Shown here: positions 22,309 to 35,570 of the stretch, piece by piece
Numbering within the stretch: the first letter of the stretch is position 1
Layout of the letters: every line of letters starts with the position of its first letter
Assembly: GCA_037952775.1 (NCBI GenBank)
Contig: JBANAY010000003.1
Span: 11,160,001-11,224,000, forward strand
Length of the DNA stretch: 64,000 nt
From: Clonostachys chloroleuca
Taxonomy: Eukaryota > Ascomycota > Sordariomycetes > Hypocreales > Bionectriaceae
Reading direction: 5' to 3'
Made by a program: the position numbers and the translations under genes
The notes under the pieces: model-generated
Databases searched by the model: none
What the model was told of the DNA's origin: nothing
What the model saw: the letters and a program-made list of their open reading frames with translations, nothing else

Positions 22309-25300
22309 GGTGGGGTTCCGGGAGAGGGGGATGAGCTGGTGCTGGGGTTCTTCGGCAGTGTTGCAGTTGCGCGTGGTGCGCCGTTGAGGCTCTGCGAGGA
22401 GAGTGATATGAGTCGGGGCGGATTGATGGGGCTTGCGGGGAATGGAGGAAGCGGTTCAGTTTTGTATGGTGGGGAACCAGTGAGAAGACATGAAGTCAAC
22501 CACGAACTCTTCAGCCAGACATCGAGGGAACCCACAAGCGGATATTTATGATGGAGGAGGGTTCCGTCTCGAGATCTGACACGGCGGCCTGGAGAACTGC
22601 GCCGGGCCAGACGCCAGCGATGCAGATGAGGCCGCCTGGACCACCGCGGAGGATCAAAAAGGCAGATGAACCAGTGCGATCGATTTCTGGCCGCAGGTAG
22701 GCAGTCACGGTTAGCAGTCTTGGCACCCAGAAAGTAAACGTTGATCGGGGCCGAATGCAGCAGGACACAGTTCCAGGCAGACGCTCTCGAAAACGAGGTT
22801 CAAGGCGACGAGATACTGAACACCCTGGCCGTTTGATGTATCGCAGTGGCGCAGGCAGGTGAGCGAGGTCGAGGTTGTGGTGCCACCAGAATCAGCCGTA
22901 AGAATCCAATACGGTTTGCGGCCATGGGGCAGAAACCACCAGTAGTAAAACGGTATCGGCCTACAGGACCTACGTCCGCCTGGTGGGCTGGCCTGTCAGC
23001 ATTCTGGTGACCTTGTGCGATTCTGCCTACAGCGACGGTAGCTTCGCCCCACGAGCACTAGGCCACGGCCACAGGCCTTAGCTTCGATTCTGTCGAGTAA
23101 AAAGACAAACATAGCAGGTATGGATGGCTAAGCGCAAGGGGTTGGTCTCTAGAAGCAGCAAATGGACTACGTTGATCAAGTGGATTGTGGGATTTCCGGT
23201 AGGTGTCTGCCTGCGCTACAGCCGTTTAACCCACCAGGCAACAACTTACGAGCTCCTTCTTCCAAAGAATACGTAGCGAGACTCTGTTCTAAGTCCAGAA
23301 TGAACCAAGGTGCCATGAGCTCGCTCTCAGGAAAGCATGACTAGACATGGCAATTATCTACAAGCTCGTCGGCTTCGGTTAGGCCAAGCCAAAATTTGAT
23401 GGCGCTTGAATTCGCCTTGTTAGCTTACGCTTAAATGTGGCAGATGCGAGGAGCAGGACTATTGGCCTCAACCCAGCCCTGCCTCCTCAGCACCAAGTCC
23501 AGGAAGCTTATGCCCTCCCAAATCGCAGTATGGTGAATGACGCAATGGGCTGCTAGACGTAGAATACCTAGGTAGGAGATTGCCCGTTCCAAAAAATACA
23601 ACGGCCAATGCGCATCCCATCCTCAGTCCTCATCACAAATGAATTACATGGAGATGCATCTCGGACAGGAGGTATTGATCAAACAACCATCAGCCGTCGG
23701 GATGAGACTTCCCAGAAACAATTTCCAACCAACCACCATCAGCGCGAACGATCTTAAAAGTTGGACTTCATCACAAGTTACCCTTGAGATGCGGGAAGGC
23801 GTACATTCGATTCTTAATAGTGAGGTAATTTTTGCTCGGTTTTGTTGATGATAATCAAGCCCTCGCCTTCATGCTCCCCGCCAGCCCATGACATCAACCC
23901 ATCATAGTCTACTGGGGGGAATATTCAAAGTCAATAAATGCCAGTTCGCTGAGTGTCTACATCTATTGGCATCTTCCTGGCTTAGAAGGACTACCTATAT
24001 ATACTTACATCTGGCATTCTAGCGACACAGGCAGGTAGGAAGGCGATCAAATACAATTGGTAAGGAGAGGCAAGCAAGCCTTTGGAGTAGAAGAAGTCGA
24101 TAGTCAAGGCAAGACATACCGAAGCTCAGAGATTCTCTAAATAGCTCTGCGTTGCTACCTACCACAGGCAGGTCGTATCAACACACCATTAAGCAGCCAC
24201 CGCGCCCCAGGACACGAGAGACAGCAACAAAAGAGCAACAAAAGTCGCAGTACCTGCTTCTCATGTACCAGTACGCCCATGCGCGAGCGTTCCCCCTTCG
24301 CGCGCCCACCAAATCGCACCCATAATGCGCGGCCGATCACGTTCGGCGCGTCGTCGCCACTATATCAGCCCGCGTGCTATATCGCCTTTCTCCAGCCATA
24401 GCATGAAAGTCGCCAGTGCGAACAATTGAAACGTCGTCGATCTTAGTCCCGACGATTCCTGTCCAATTGCCACCGCGCGCAGCAGCACCCCGATTTCGAG
24501 ACAACTCCACGCTGAGACTCCTGAGTCGCGCCCATCGTACTGACAACCACTACCGCTGACTGGTCCCTCCTCCTCCGAAGCTTCTCCACCTATTGTGCTC
24601 GGCCTGGCTTCAGGTGAAAGGTATCGATCAGTCCCCACGCAACGCACTGCCGTTTCGGTGGTACCATCAAAGCTCTCGTATGCGCTCTCGTTCCGGCCCT
24701 GAAACAAACAGTAAAAATAACAAGGCCGGTCCACACCCCCCGGGAGGTTGTGGGATTCCAGAACAATCAATCAGCGTTACATCGTAGCAGGAAAGGAAAG
24801 CAGCTGCCAAAGTTCCCAGGGCGCTTCTATTCATGGCCCCTCACACTGCATCCCCGAGATTGGCGCATGACGGGAATAAAAATCCAGAGAGAGCCCACAG
24901 GGGTCACACGTTTTTGATTTCCTCGCGCATGTGCATGCCCATTGTCAGAGTCAGTGTCTATGCTTTTCCCACCCTCATCCAGCCGGCAGCTCTGCCGCGT
25001 CCTGCTAGTCTGTTTCGCATGTTTCGCGGCTCGGGAGCCCCGATCAATAGGACACCAGAGGAGGCAAGTCGGAATGAACCCTTCAAACTTTGGCCTTGCG
25101 GCGTCGGGTATTATCCCATACCATTCTAAGCTGTCAATGCTCGAACAATGGAAACACATACCTACCCAAGCAAACCTGAGTTCAAGGGGGGCAAACAAGC
25201 GCCATCATCACCCTCCCTGATTGTCTCATCCTCCCCGGCGTCCATGAATGAGAACTGTCCCACCACTACCCCACCACCAACCGGCTGCCAACAAGGTTAG

Positions 25301-26548
25301 GGACTCGCTAGCTTCGTACCTACGTCCTATGCACGATCGTAGAGGCAAGAAGAACGAGCCCAGGCTTGCCATTACTCATGCTGACGCCCAAGTAAGGATA
25401 GGTCTCACTCGGCCCCATCATGCCCTGCTGCTGCATTCCAGTTCCCATGCCTTATGTTCATCATGCTATGCATACAGCAGCGTCAGTGCTCACCAACAAC
25501 ATGTCTTGTCACACAGACCAAGCCGCCCCAAAAGCAAGTCTCAACAAAAGATCGGACCAGACTGAGAGCAGTTGACAAATCAGATCCGGCGCCGCAGCCC
25601 ACATCCCTCAAATCGCCACCACCTGCAGGTCCCGGCATGCACAACGCATCACTGACGCAACGCCGTGCATGAATCTATAAGCTGAGCTAGACCTTGTTCA
25701 CCAAGCATTGAAAGAAAGACAAATCAAAGGTTTATGCGCGTCAATGTATGTTTGTATTAATGTAGATGGTCGCCCAACGGCAGACTTTCCTCCTCAAACA
25801 CCCTTGTCTCCGAGAACATTCTGTCTGAGTCGTGTCGTATGTGCGTGTAGGAAATAAATAACGTGTTAACAGTCCATCTTAATGTCAATACGTCCTTTAG
25901 CAGAGAGATAATGTGCTCGCACTCCAGCTCTCTTTGCTCGTAATCTAGCTAATTCGAAAAGGAACTTGGAAAAGATGAAATGGATATAGAGACGATTATG
26001 ACAAAGGAAAAGGATAGCAAGTCTTGCTGCAGAGTGAAGAAAATATTAATATGTAGATGGATATATATATATGATGTCCTGATATTCGCAACCGCTGGTA
26101 TCTGCTTCAAATGGTATCGCTGGGTCGGCTGCGGTGGCCACTCAGTCTAATTCGGGGGTATTTGATGCTCAAAATGTGTGGAAAAGAGATTGTGAAGAAT
26201 GTATATATAAAGTTCCCAAAGCGAACGCTGAAACAAGGCTTTGCCAATCCGGAAAAGGACTGAGCCGGGTATTATCAATAATTGTAGTGGCACTAATAGG
26301 CCAGAGTAGTGAGGGTTCAGAATGCGAAGTGATGATGAGGGCGTAAAATGTAAAACAAGATGCCGGAAAGAAAGCAAGAACAAACCAAATCCGATCAACA
26401 AAACGAAAGACTGAACGAGCGTCGTTGGGCCTGGCCACACCAAAACACCATAACCATGCAAAATAGTACACCAAATTCACTTTTGTGCCCAGCCAGATGC
26501 ACGTTATCTTTCCCATGAAATGTTTTGCTCCCAGAGCAGTGATTTACA
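22309..26548. other. 4.2 kb region without a supported gene
   Basis: This region lies between the start of the Hsp70-like gene (-) and the 3' end of the Ime2-like gene (-). Open frames reach only about 136 codons (24360-24770 on the minus strand) and none has recognisable motifs. A near-palindromic ACCTAGGTAGG string, common in fungal intergenic DNA, is at about 23567. A TA-repeat lies near 26060-26075. Confidence 0.5.
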
Positions 26549-28940
26549 CTAGATCTTGTTTCCAGCAGCCCAGATGCTGGCTGAGGCTGATGCTGCCCAC
26601 TCGGACTCTTCATACGGAGGGGTAGGCCACTTGGAATGCCCCTGCTGCCTCTTGTTGAGATCAAGAGGCTTTGGTCTCAAGGCTTCGTTTCCGTCACCAA
26701 AGAGAACCTGGTTGCCATTAGCAGAAGGAGATGGCGTTGGGTAGGGGTTTGCCAATCCCAGGTTGCTGGCAGATTGCCGGAGGGTCTTGCTATCCCTATC
26801 CATTCGCTTCATCGCCTTGTGTGTCGAGGTAAGAACTTCATCAAGAAGCTCGTCTTCCTCTGCCGGGGTCTCATATTGGTTCATTCCCTGCGCAGCCTGA
26901 GCTCGTCGAGTTCGGCTCGAGATTGGCCCGCCGCGGGCCACACCGATCAGGTTGTCGACAGATCGGTGGTGCTGCTGAGGCAATGAGTGATGGCGCTTGA
27001 GACTGCTGCTCGTGCCTGCTTGATGTGCAGGAGGAGCTGGTGCCTTGGGTTCAGGATTCTGAACGTCGCGTAGAGTTCTATCCAGAGAATCGTACATGTC
27101 TGACTTGGCCACCATCCCCTGCTGATCCACGATCATCGAGGACCTGTTGCTGCCTGTCCAGGGAACACATCCAGCGACTGCCTCTGCATCCTCATATGTG
27201 GGGGAAGCAGGCGTCTGATGTCGCCCAGACAAGCGCCTTGCTCGCTTACGAAGATGAGAGAAGAAGCCCTCCTTCTGGCCGCTTGGAGGCGAGACAAGAC
27301 CGGTCTTTCCATTCAAAGCGCGCTCGGCCTCCTGGCGATGCATCTCTGTGTAGTGATTTGTAGCGGAAGCCACAGACATTTGGCGGCCAATCTTGGATTT
27401 CCCGTCGACATGCTTGCTCGCCCGTGCATTGACTGCATCGGACAGTGGAGAGATTGGTCGAATAGAAGGCAGAATTGGCATAGGGGCCATGTTGTTAGAA
27501 GTAGTCCCATTGGTCCAGGTGCTGCGCTTGCCGGCTCCCGTGCGATGAACGGCAGAAGGGACTTCGCTGTGAGTGGAAAGCTGGATAGGTACAGGTCGTG
27601 CGTTGGGCATGTCGTTCGACTGAATAGTGTGACTCGCCAGTGGCTCAGGTGTTTCGCTACGCCCAATAAGAGATTTGCGGAACCATGAGGGTTTGGATGA
27701 GATGGAAGGGGTAGGGGTTGTCGTTCGAGCAAGGTCGGATTGTTTGCGACCCAGGATCTTAGTCGAGGTCGACGACTTAGGTCGGAGGGGATCAACAGCA
27801 TCGGCAAAGTATTCATGAGCAATGGCTTGTGTTGATGTCGGTCGGTTCTTGGGGTCCCACATCAGGCACCATGTCACGAAGTGGCTGAGGGCAGGCGGCC
27901 ACTGAGGAGCCTGAAGGATCGTCTCCATGGCGTGAGGTGCCATCTTGGGGAATGAGAAGCCCAGCTTGCCAGCCAACCTTGAGCCCTCTCGCCAGTCACC
28001 TCCGCCAACTCGTGATCCAGATTTGCTGTACCAATTCCCAGGGCTACCCATGATCTCACAAACCCTCCAAACTTGGTCCATTTCATTTCCACCAGGGAAG
28101 AGCGGCTTGAGCGTAGCGACCTCTACCGCCATGGCTCCTACGGCCCAAATATCAACTGGAGCAGAATACTCTCCAGCGCGCAAAAGGACTTCCGGAGCTC
28201 GGTACCATCTCGTCGACACGTAAGTGGTATAGGGCAGTTTGGAGTGTGTCTCTCTCGCCAAGCCGAAATCAGCGAGCTTCACGGTGTAAGTAGGCGGTGT
28301 TGATGGAGGAGTAACAAGTGATGAGTAGCGTCGGAAAGCGGTCGATGGTTCGTTGTGTGATGATGTTGAAACAAGGATGTTTTCTGGCTTGATGTCGCGG
28401 TGGAAGAAATGATGCGAGTGAATATGCTCTAGGCCCTGCATGATCTGAAAGAGGATACTTTTCACACTGGAGTTGTCGAGGCATTTGTGGTCGCGCGACT
28501 TCATAAGCTGATACAAGTTTCCCTCCATGTATTCCATAGCGATGTGAAGCTTCTTTGTGTAGGGGTCCAAAAAGATGTCCAGGGCTGGGACAAGGTGAGG
28601 ATGCGCAGGTAAGGTCCGAAGGAAGACGACTTCGCGAAGCTCGAGACATGACTGGAATGATTCGAATGTCTTCTTCATGGATTTGATGGCAACCTAGATT
28701 GATTTCAAATCAGTATCAGCGAGCGCGGTCCCAGGCTGGCGTCTGCCTCTGGAGAGCTGGACGAAAACTCACCACCGTGCCGCGACGAGCAACATTTGCG
28801 CCTGCCGTCCGTACTCTAGCAAGAACGACACTTCCAAAGCTTCCATCGCCGATCTCCTTGAGCACTTCGAACCTATCCTCCAGAGCTAGGTTGCCCGCGT
28901 GTGACGACACACGTCGGGAAAAGTCGCTTGATACCGTCAT
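26549..28940 (-). CDS. ime2: Ime2/MAK-type protein kinase
   Basis: Ime2 kinases (ImeB in Aspergillus) control entry into sexual development and, in filamentous fungi, light and mating responses. Exons are 28940-28773 and 28693-26549, giving 770 residues. The kinase domain covers about 24-330. It has the Gly loop GDGSFGSV (31-38), catalytic Lys60 in VAIK, HRDIKPEN (154-161, Asp156), DFG (198-200) and the activation motif TTY at 212-214 followed by STRWYRAPE. A short insertion rich in Ser, Thr and Pro lies between HRD and DFG. The 430-residue tail is disordered and ends in WAASASASIWAAG, similar to the conserved end of the fungal orthologues. I am confident of the family. Confidence 0.92.
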
Positions 28941-31777
28941 AGTTGTGTAGTTGAGATGTTCGTTTCTAAATGATTGCAGATATGTCGTAAACCGAACGGA
29001 ATAGCGACCCTGACTCGACGTCGACTTGAATCAATCCGCCGCAAGCCCGTATCCAGCAACGCTGGGTCAGTCGCCAGTCGTCTCGACAAGCTCTATCGCA
29101 GAGCTTCGTACCTATGACCGGAGCATTCAGATTGGTGGGTGTATATAGGGAGCGAGCTGTGTGCAGGTAGATTATGCAAGGTCGGCCTAAGAGACGTAGA
29201 TAAGTCGTGCGTGTATGATTCTTCCGCTTCGAAAATTATATCTAGATGGCGTTCGATTGACCTGGAGAAAAGTAAATAATGAGAGACTGGAGTGAGAGGC
29301 AAGGAGCAAGCTCAGTTTAAGGTACAGTAAGGTCAGGGTAGGAAAAGGAGACGGGAACGAGCAGCCTACAGCTGGGGGACGGGTCACTAGGACGAGCCAG
29401 CGCCCAAACGGATCCGCGGGCTAGTGCAGCACCCAGCGCCATGATCCTCTGGGGCGAGAGCTACTACCTACAGTGCTTAGAGAAGCAGGGTGCGTACTGC
29501 GACAGGGGACCAGCGATCACCCCACCGTAACTGTTCAGCAGGGGAATGCGATGAACCGGGGGGGACACAGGGGAATGGGCCAAAGAAGCAACGCGAGGAG
29601 CTGATACAAGACAGGCCCAGGCCGCTTGAGATTTTCTGGGCAGGCGGGCTTCTGATCCAGCCCCTTCGGAAGCGGGAGGCAGAGGAGGGTAGAGAGAGTG
29701 AATGCGCGACGAGAAGAAGAAGAATCCGACAGGGCGGAAGGAAAGAAGACGGGAAGAAGAAAAGTAGAACATGGCCAGACACTCACCGGTATTACAGGGC
29801 AGTGTCACAATTGACCCAGCAGAGACGCTTGGGTAGTGGCTCGTCCCTGGAGGAGACCTGCTAAAAAATGCACCCACCACACAAAGGGCACTGGCAACGG
29901 CAGGGTCCGACACACACAGTCTCCCTTCAGCATTGATCACTGTCAAGAGCGAATGTACTTCTGACAGGCACGTGCGTTATGAAGATTAGATTATCCGGTA
30001 ATAAAGGACCCATGCGAAACCATGTCTGCCCCCCTTGGGATATTATGCCATGGATAGGGTCGAGTTGCATGGAAATGAAGCCCCCAAAACGAAACTCTCA
30101 GGACCAAGGAGGCGGGATTTGTATCCAGGTACCTTGCACCCTTCAACAGGTACCATCGATAGGGGTCGCAATTTCGTTGCTTCTTAGCGGGCCGTGGTCG
30201 CAAATTGCGCCGCCAAGGCAGGCAGGGTTCCCAGCGCACGGTGGAGTCTGAGAAGACGAAAATGGAGGGCGAAAAAGAAAACACTCTCTGGTGAGACTTG
30301 CTCGGTATGAGGAGTACCAATATTTGCAGCTTAGCCGATCGGGTGACCGTTGCTCTATAAACCGTTCAATGAGGAAACCTGGACGTGTCCAACGGAGCAG
30401 GGCACAACCTGATCAGGACATGCGTGCGCAGCAACCAAACCCGCCCAGGCATGTTCCCCGACCTCGGCTGCCCTGTTAAAACGAAAAGGAGAAACAGGCC
30501 TGTCATGCAAGGTGAATTGGTGCCCTGCCACCCAATGCCCATTCGCAGGAAATGAGCCAGGTGGTTGGGAGGTACCTGGTAGCAAGTGGAAGTGGCGGCC
30601 GGGTACGTACCTCCCACCCACGGCAGGTACCCCTCTCATCTCTTAAGCCTGGCCAAGCTACAAGGCTCCAGGTAGTCGGTACTTGCATGAGCATGGAGCG
30701 CCTGTCAACGCGCCAACTCGTGGGGAACGGAAAGCGCGACTAATGCTTGCTGCTTGTTCCCAAAGGTTCGCGCCGTCCAATTATTACCAGTAATTACCTG
30801 CCTTCGATACCTGCCTGCCTCTCCAAACAATCTGGAAATTGTGTCATTTGCCCCCATTACCCGGGAACTGATTGAAAGGGTCCTGCGGGAACGTGCGCCG
30901 AGGGGAGAAGATGCCAAATAGAAACCGAAAATCATCTTCGCTGCCAGGAGTCCTGTCACGGTTAGTACCCGTACCCAGAATGTATGGGAGACACCCAATT
31001 GAGCGGGAGGGGCACTGGAAGGACGCCTGTCGTCACCAAAAAAAGCCAAGCTTCAATTTTGAACCGCTGGCAATGCACACACAAAACAACGGAAATGTGC
31101 TGCTGGCCCGTAGCATCGCTCTAGTCATGTCAGCTTGCCCTCCACCAGGGCGAAAGAAAAATCATCCGACACACCCGACAGAGTCAGACGGGTATCCCGT
31201 TCCCATTCTGTACCAGCCCGAGCGGCAGTTGCTTATTCATTCGTCACAACATCCAAAAGTAAACGGATTAGCAAGCGACTTGCCTGATCAGATATGTCCT
31301 CAGAGCAATTTAATTATAGACGATCAAGTCACGACCAGATTTGGAAGCACGCAGCGATAGTGCCGCGACGCGCCGTGCCGTCATCCTTCCATTTCAACGC
31401 CTACCCTACATCTAGATCCTCCTTTCTGTGATCAAGAATGGTCCTCCTTTCAGTTCCAGTCGTAATAGACAACCTTTCTCTGCGTAGACTGTAGATCACA
31501 AGTGCCTATTGACCTAGAGGAACTTTTGGAACTTTTGTTCATTTGACTGTCAACTTGATCTCCTGAGATCAACTAAGACGACTTCTGCTAAAAAGGGACT
31601 ATCACAATCGAACTCGTGTCCGCACACCCCATAACCCCAAACCTAGACCCCCATACCCATCTGTATATTCCAGAGCATCAACATTATGTGTTCTTGCCGT
31701 CTAGCCTAGTTGCTACATTCCATCAATTCAACAACACCGTAAATCAGGACCGCTGCACGAAGAAGCTCTGCTAGCAT
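28941..31777. other. 2.8 kb upstream region of the ime2 homologue
   Basis: This stretch is bounded by the start of ime2 (-) and the 3' end of the Stc1-domain gene (-). It is purine-rich near 29690-29770. It contains four GGTACC palindromes at 30128, 30149, 30571 and 30626. Open frames here have no recognisable motifs. A long leader or promoter is plausible for a developmental kinase, but nothing in the sequence proves it. Confidence 0.5.
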
Positions 31778-32749
31778 TCAATCGGAGTCGTCAAGAACAG
31801 CTTCTGGTATAACGCAGAATGTGGAGGCCTTCTGTGAGTTGAACTCTCGCTCTGCCCGTTTCTCGCGAACGACGGGAATGGCCCTGAGAGGAGCGGTGTC
31901 TTTTGGAGCGACTTCAAGTTTTGGCCAAGCGTGTCGCGACAATGGCGTTGTTGTAGCCGAGCTGACACTCGAAGCAGTCGTCTCATCCTTTACACCTTGG
32001 TGTATGTTGCCCGTGTTGTCCCACCGGTTGAAAGTGATCATGGTCCGGTTTCGAGCCTCACGCATCGTAGTAGCCGTAGATATGCTACTGACATTACTCC
32101 CACTTGCCACGGATGCGGATGATGATGGTCGGCCCGCCCTTCGAAGGATCTGCTCTTGGATGGACTCCTCTCTCGGCCTTGACTTTGAGAGGGTGTTATG
32201 GACACCGGAAGTTGAGGCGATTGTGCTTCCCCCGCGACGCAGATGGGTTGGGAGACCACGAGATCCCTGGATCGTCAACCCTCTCACCGAGGACGCAAGC
32301 TCCGACGGAAGCTCTGAGACGACGCTTCTGGTATCCTCCGTCGTTCCATCCACGTCGAGTCTGACACCTCCGCATGTGCTTGCAGCAGAGCTCTCAACCT
32401 GGCTCTCGGTTTCGGCAGCATCCCGAGCAGCGGCCTGGGATGTATGATGGGAAGCATCCTGGGACTCGTTTCTGGTATTGAGGTATTCCTCCACCCAGAC
32501 CTCACCTCGGACTTCCTCCCCGGATATGTGCCCAGTCTGAAGAGCGGCTGGTGTCACTTCAGGCTCAACTCCCATGCCCCAGTGAGTGCACCTCTTGCAG
32601 ATCTAACGTAACTTGTTAGCAGAAATCACAATGTATAGGGTGTGTGAGGCTCCTCTTACTGGTTCCTCCCGCTTCCTAGCTGCCTTGCTGAACGAAGTGA
32701 TCGGTTGCGTCAAGCAACAGACGGAGCATTTCAACTCCATCGATGCCAT
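31778..32749 (-). CDS. Stc1-domain protein
   Basis: I place two exons at 32749-32660 and 32602-31778 (57-base GT-AG intron), giving 304 residues. The first exon encodes only 30 residues but carries half of the key domain. Across the junction the protein reads Cys8-x2-Cys11, then CKRC with Cys32 and Cys35 and a following His37. This is the zinc-binding Stc1 domain pattern (MELKCSVC, then ICKRCTHWG). In fission yeast Stc1 links the RNAi machinery to the H3K9 methyltransferase complex. In filamentous fungi the domain is found in many proteins of unknown role. The remaining 250 residues are Ser/Thr-rich and disordered, ending in an acidic VLDDSD. A role in heterochromatin is inference from the domain only. 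Confidence 0.8.
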
Positions 32750-34045
32750 CGTGACGGTTGCGGGGCCGAGAAACTTGGCGACGTGAAGTTGAGGAGTTTC
32801 CTTAAAAAAAGAGAGAAGAAGGCCGTGATGTAGAGAATAGGCTGGTAGATGAGCGTAGGAGAGATGGGATCTGAGCTGTCACAAGATAGGCACCTGGATA
32901 AAAAAGAAAGGCGGATTGAAGCTTGAAAGAAAGAGGACGAAAAGAAAGAGAAAAGTGAGAACGGGCTGCCTTTTATCACTGAATCACAGAGGGAGTGATT
33001 TGACCTTTCAGGCTAGGTAGGTGTGTGGGATGGAAGGTGCGAGCGGCGTCAGGCATTCAGGAACGAACATGAAAGCGGGAAGGTGCATTGGAGGCGACAG
33101 CCAGTTGACCGCCAGCTCACACTCGCGGAAACGCACAGTTTGTTCAATCTCGCAAGAGCGGCCCAGAGGCAAACATGGCTGCACTGAGCACCTTTGTGGA
33201 CTTCTCTGCTAGATAAGCACCTAGGTTTGTACAATTGAATTGAAGATATGAAAAATTGCGTGGGTAGGGGACTTGCAAGCTGTGTGTTTTCTGGCTCCCC
33301 TCTTTGTGAAACCATTACAGTTGTGGCTGGGTTGGGAGGATTTCTTTTGTTTGTGCACTCCGGTTCGTTCAGAGAAAAGGATGGCTGCTAGCATTCGTAG
33401 CAAGGTAATGTCGTGTCACACATTCACATCCGACATGTGCACTAGCTTTATAGTCTTTTAATTCTTGTCCTTGATTCTTGTCCTTTGTTCTCTGTTTTCG
33501 CTTTTTGAGAGTATAATAACGACAGACGGCGCACGCAAGCAACCCTAGAACAACTAGATCCTCATGATGTTTGATACATTGATACTGTTCCCCCGTTCAA
33601 CTGGCAGCACACCACTGCCTGGGGAAGATATGTTCCCATTCATTATGCCGTTGGCAAAAAGTATACATGCTTGGATGTGATGTTCGTTCTGCATCTCGCC
33701 TTTGCTTTGGTAGGGTTCTCCAAAATGCAATAGTTTCAATCCTGGCCCCAGCAGCATGCAGGTTAGCATCCAAAAAATAAATGAAACAGAAGAATACCTC
33801 GTCACCGCCTCTTGAACCCGCTGTCAATTTCTATGCCACACTCTGATCAATTGATCCTCTTGATTTTCGCGAGGTATTACCCCTTGGGTATACTTTTACA
33901 GGACCCGATCGTCCGGGTTATGATGGGGAGGAGCATTTACCACCGCCTGGGCGTCGCCCACTTGCCTTCGTTCCGTCACTTCCCGGTCCTTCAGACGCTT
34001 GCGTAGGATAAGGGGGATCGATGATGCCCCGGCGGTGTGTAATTG
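32750..34045. other. intergenic region
   Basis: This 1.3 kb region holds the 5' side of the Stc1-domain gene and the 3' side of the kinase gene. It has purine- and A-rich stretches near 32790-32960. I see no gene. Confidence 0.55.
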
Positions 34046-35570
34046 CTATTGTAAAGGTTCTGAAGAGGACGACAACCGGTTGAGATGCAAGTACACATCG
34101 GTTCCATATCTGTAGAGAAGGTTTGCGTTAGCTTGAGAGGACTTCATAGAGTCTTGACTTGGGATATGGAATCTCACCCTTCCATGCTAATTAGTTTCAA
34201 ATCTCCACCAAAATACCTGGCGTACAATCGCGAGATAGGTAATCCGTAACCAAAACCAGCCATTGGAGCCTTAAAGTCGCTCTTGTCGAAGTCAGGGTCC
34301 AGATTCGGGGTTCGGTCCACGGTTGTGTACATATACGTCCAAACGAGCGGAATGGCGCTGCGGGGGATACCGCCGCCTTCGTCTGTGACCTTGATCGTGA
34401 TATCTTCCTTGCCTTCTGCAACAATGACCTTGGTGACGGGGAACTCCTGTTTGTCCATCCCGTGCGTTTCAACCACAGCGCGAAGAGAATTCTTGAGGGT
34501 TTCGAAAAGCATGTGTGACAGATGGCCAGGGACATACATGAAGTTCAGGTCAGGGTTACAAACAAGCTGGATCCGCGGGGCTTCAAATAGGCCGTAGTGG
34601 TCCTCACAAACGAATCTGGCATTTTCAATTGCTTCCTGGGCAAGATCCTGCACATTCGTTTTCGTGCAGATAACGCCGACATATGTAGGGTCGCGGTGAT
34701 GGCTTTGGTCCGTCAATGCAATGTGTTGGCCAATTAGCATTCGAATGCCGATTCGAGACATGTAGAAACGGTCCAAAAATGACTGGATGGTGTCATCGAT
34801 CTGCATGCGTTGTCGGCGGCGCTTATATTCGAGGATACCTTGGGCCATGGTCGTGACCACGCTATCGTGTCTTCTCTTAATTTTGTGCAAGGTCTGTGCA
34901 AACCGCTGGTTGTAGAGCTGAAGCTCTGCCGGCCAGTCACCGTTGTCATCCACCATGGCGAAATAGCGTCGGGCATAGGATCTGCTCTTGCCATTGCCAT
35001 TGCCACCAGCCTGGAGGCCGCCCCAACCAGAGCCGTCGCCCTCGATGATGGAAGGGTTCGGGGTGGCTTCGGATAGCTTGAACATGGATCGACCATGAGC
35101 CCTCCCAGGCTTCATGAGGCGAGAGCGCACGTCTTTCGAAAGATCGGGCCGAGGTAGCTGTGTGATTTCCTGACATGATGGATAGAGCATGTTAGCAAAT
35201 CAGTCGCGACATGAACTTGACTTAAGCGAACAAAGCTGCTTACCTCAAATGACTGCGCGTACCATTCCTTCACCTTGTTCACAGACGGCATTTCGTTCAG
35301 TCCATCGGGCAAGTCGTCTAGCTCTTGGACGCGGTGCGCCAATCGTATGGGCAGTTCCTCGGCAAGGAACTGAGAGGCTCGGAAGAGAGTACCTGGCTCG
35401 TAGCGTTAGAGGCCACACGATCATCTGAACGAGAGGGGTTTCAATCTCGGCCTACCGACGGATGGCTTCTCTCCAAACTGCACCATTTGGCGCAGGCTCA
35501 CACCGGTGGCTGGGAACTTGGCATAGTGCCTGATCGTGTCCATCAAGCGCTCGGAGGCCTTCCACGACAT
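34046..35570 (-). CDS. mitochondrial pyruvate dehydrogenase (branched-chain) kinase family
   Basis: These kinases phosphorylate and switch off the E1 subunit of mitochondrial 2-oxoacid dehydrogenases. Four exons, 35570-35456, 35392-35244, 35169-34178 and 34109-34046, give 439 residues. The N-terminal all-helical domain starts at MSWKASERL, followed by FPATGVSLRQM. The GHKL ATPase domain shows the N box (HMLFETLKNSLRA), the G1 box (DEGGGIPRS) and the G2 box (GFGYGLPISR). A stretch of about 35 residues rich in Gly and Asn is inserted in the helical domain. No strong cleavable presequence is visible. I chose the ATG at 35570 because it matches the family start and no upstream ATG exists in frame. 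I do not distinguish the Pkp1 and Pkp2 types. Confidence 0.9.

Noticed and set aside
24360..24770. 136-codon minus-strand frame in the gap behind the Hsp70-like gene
   Set aside because: It has no family resemblance and its codon use looks random.
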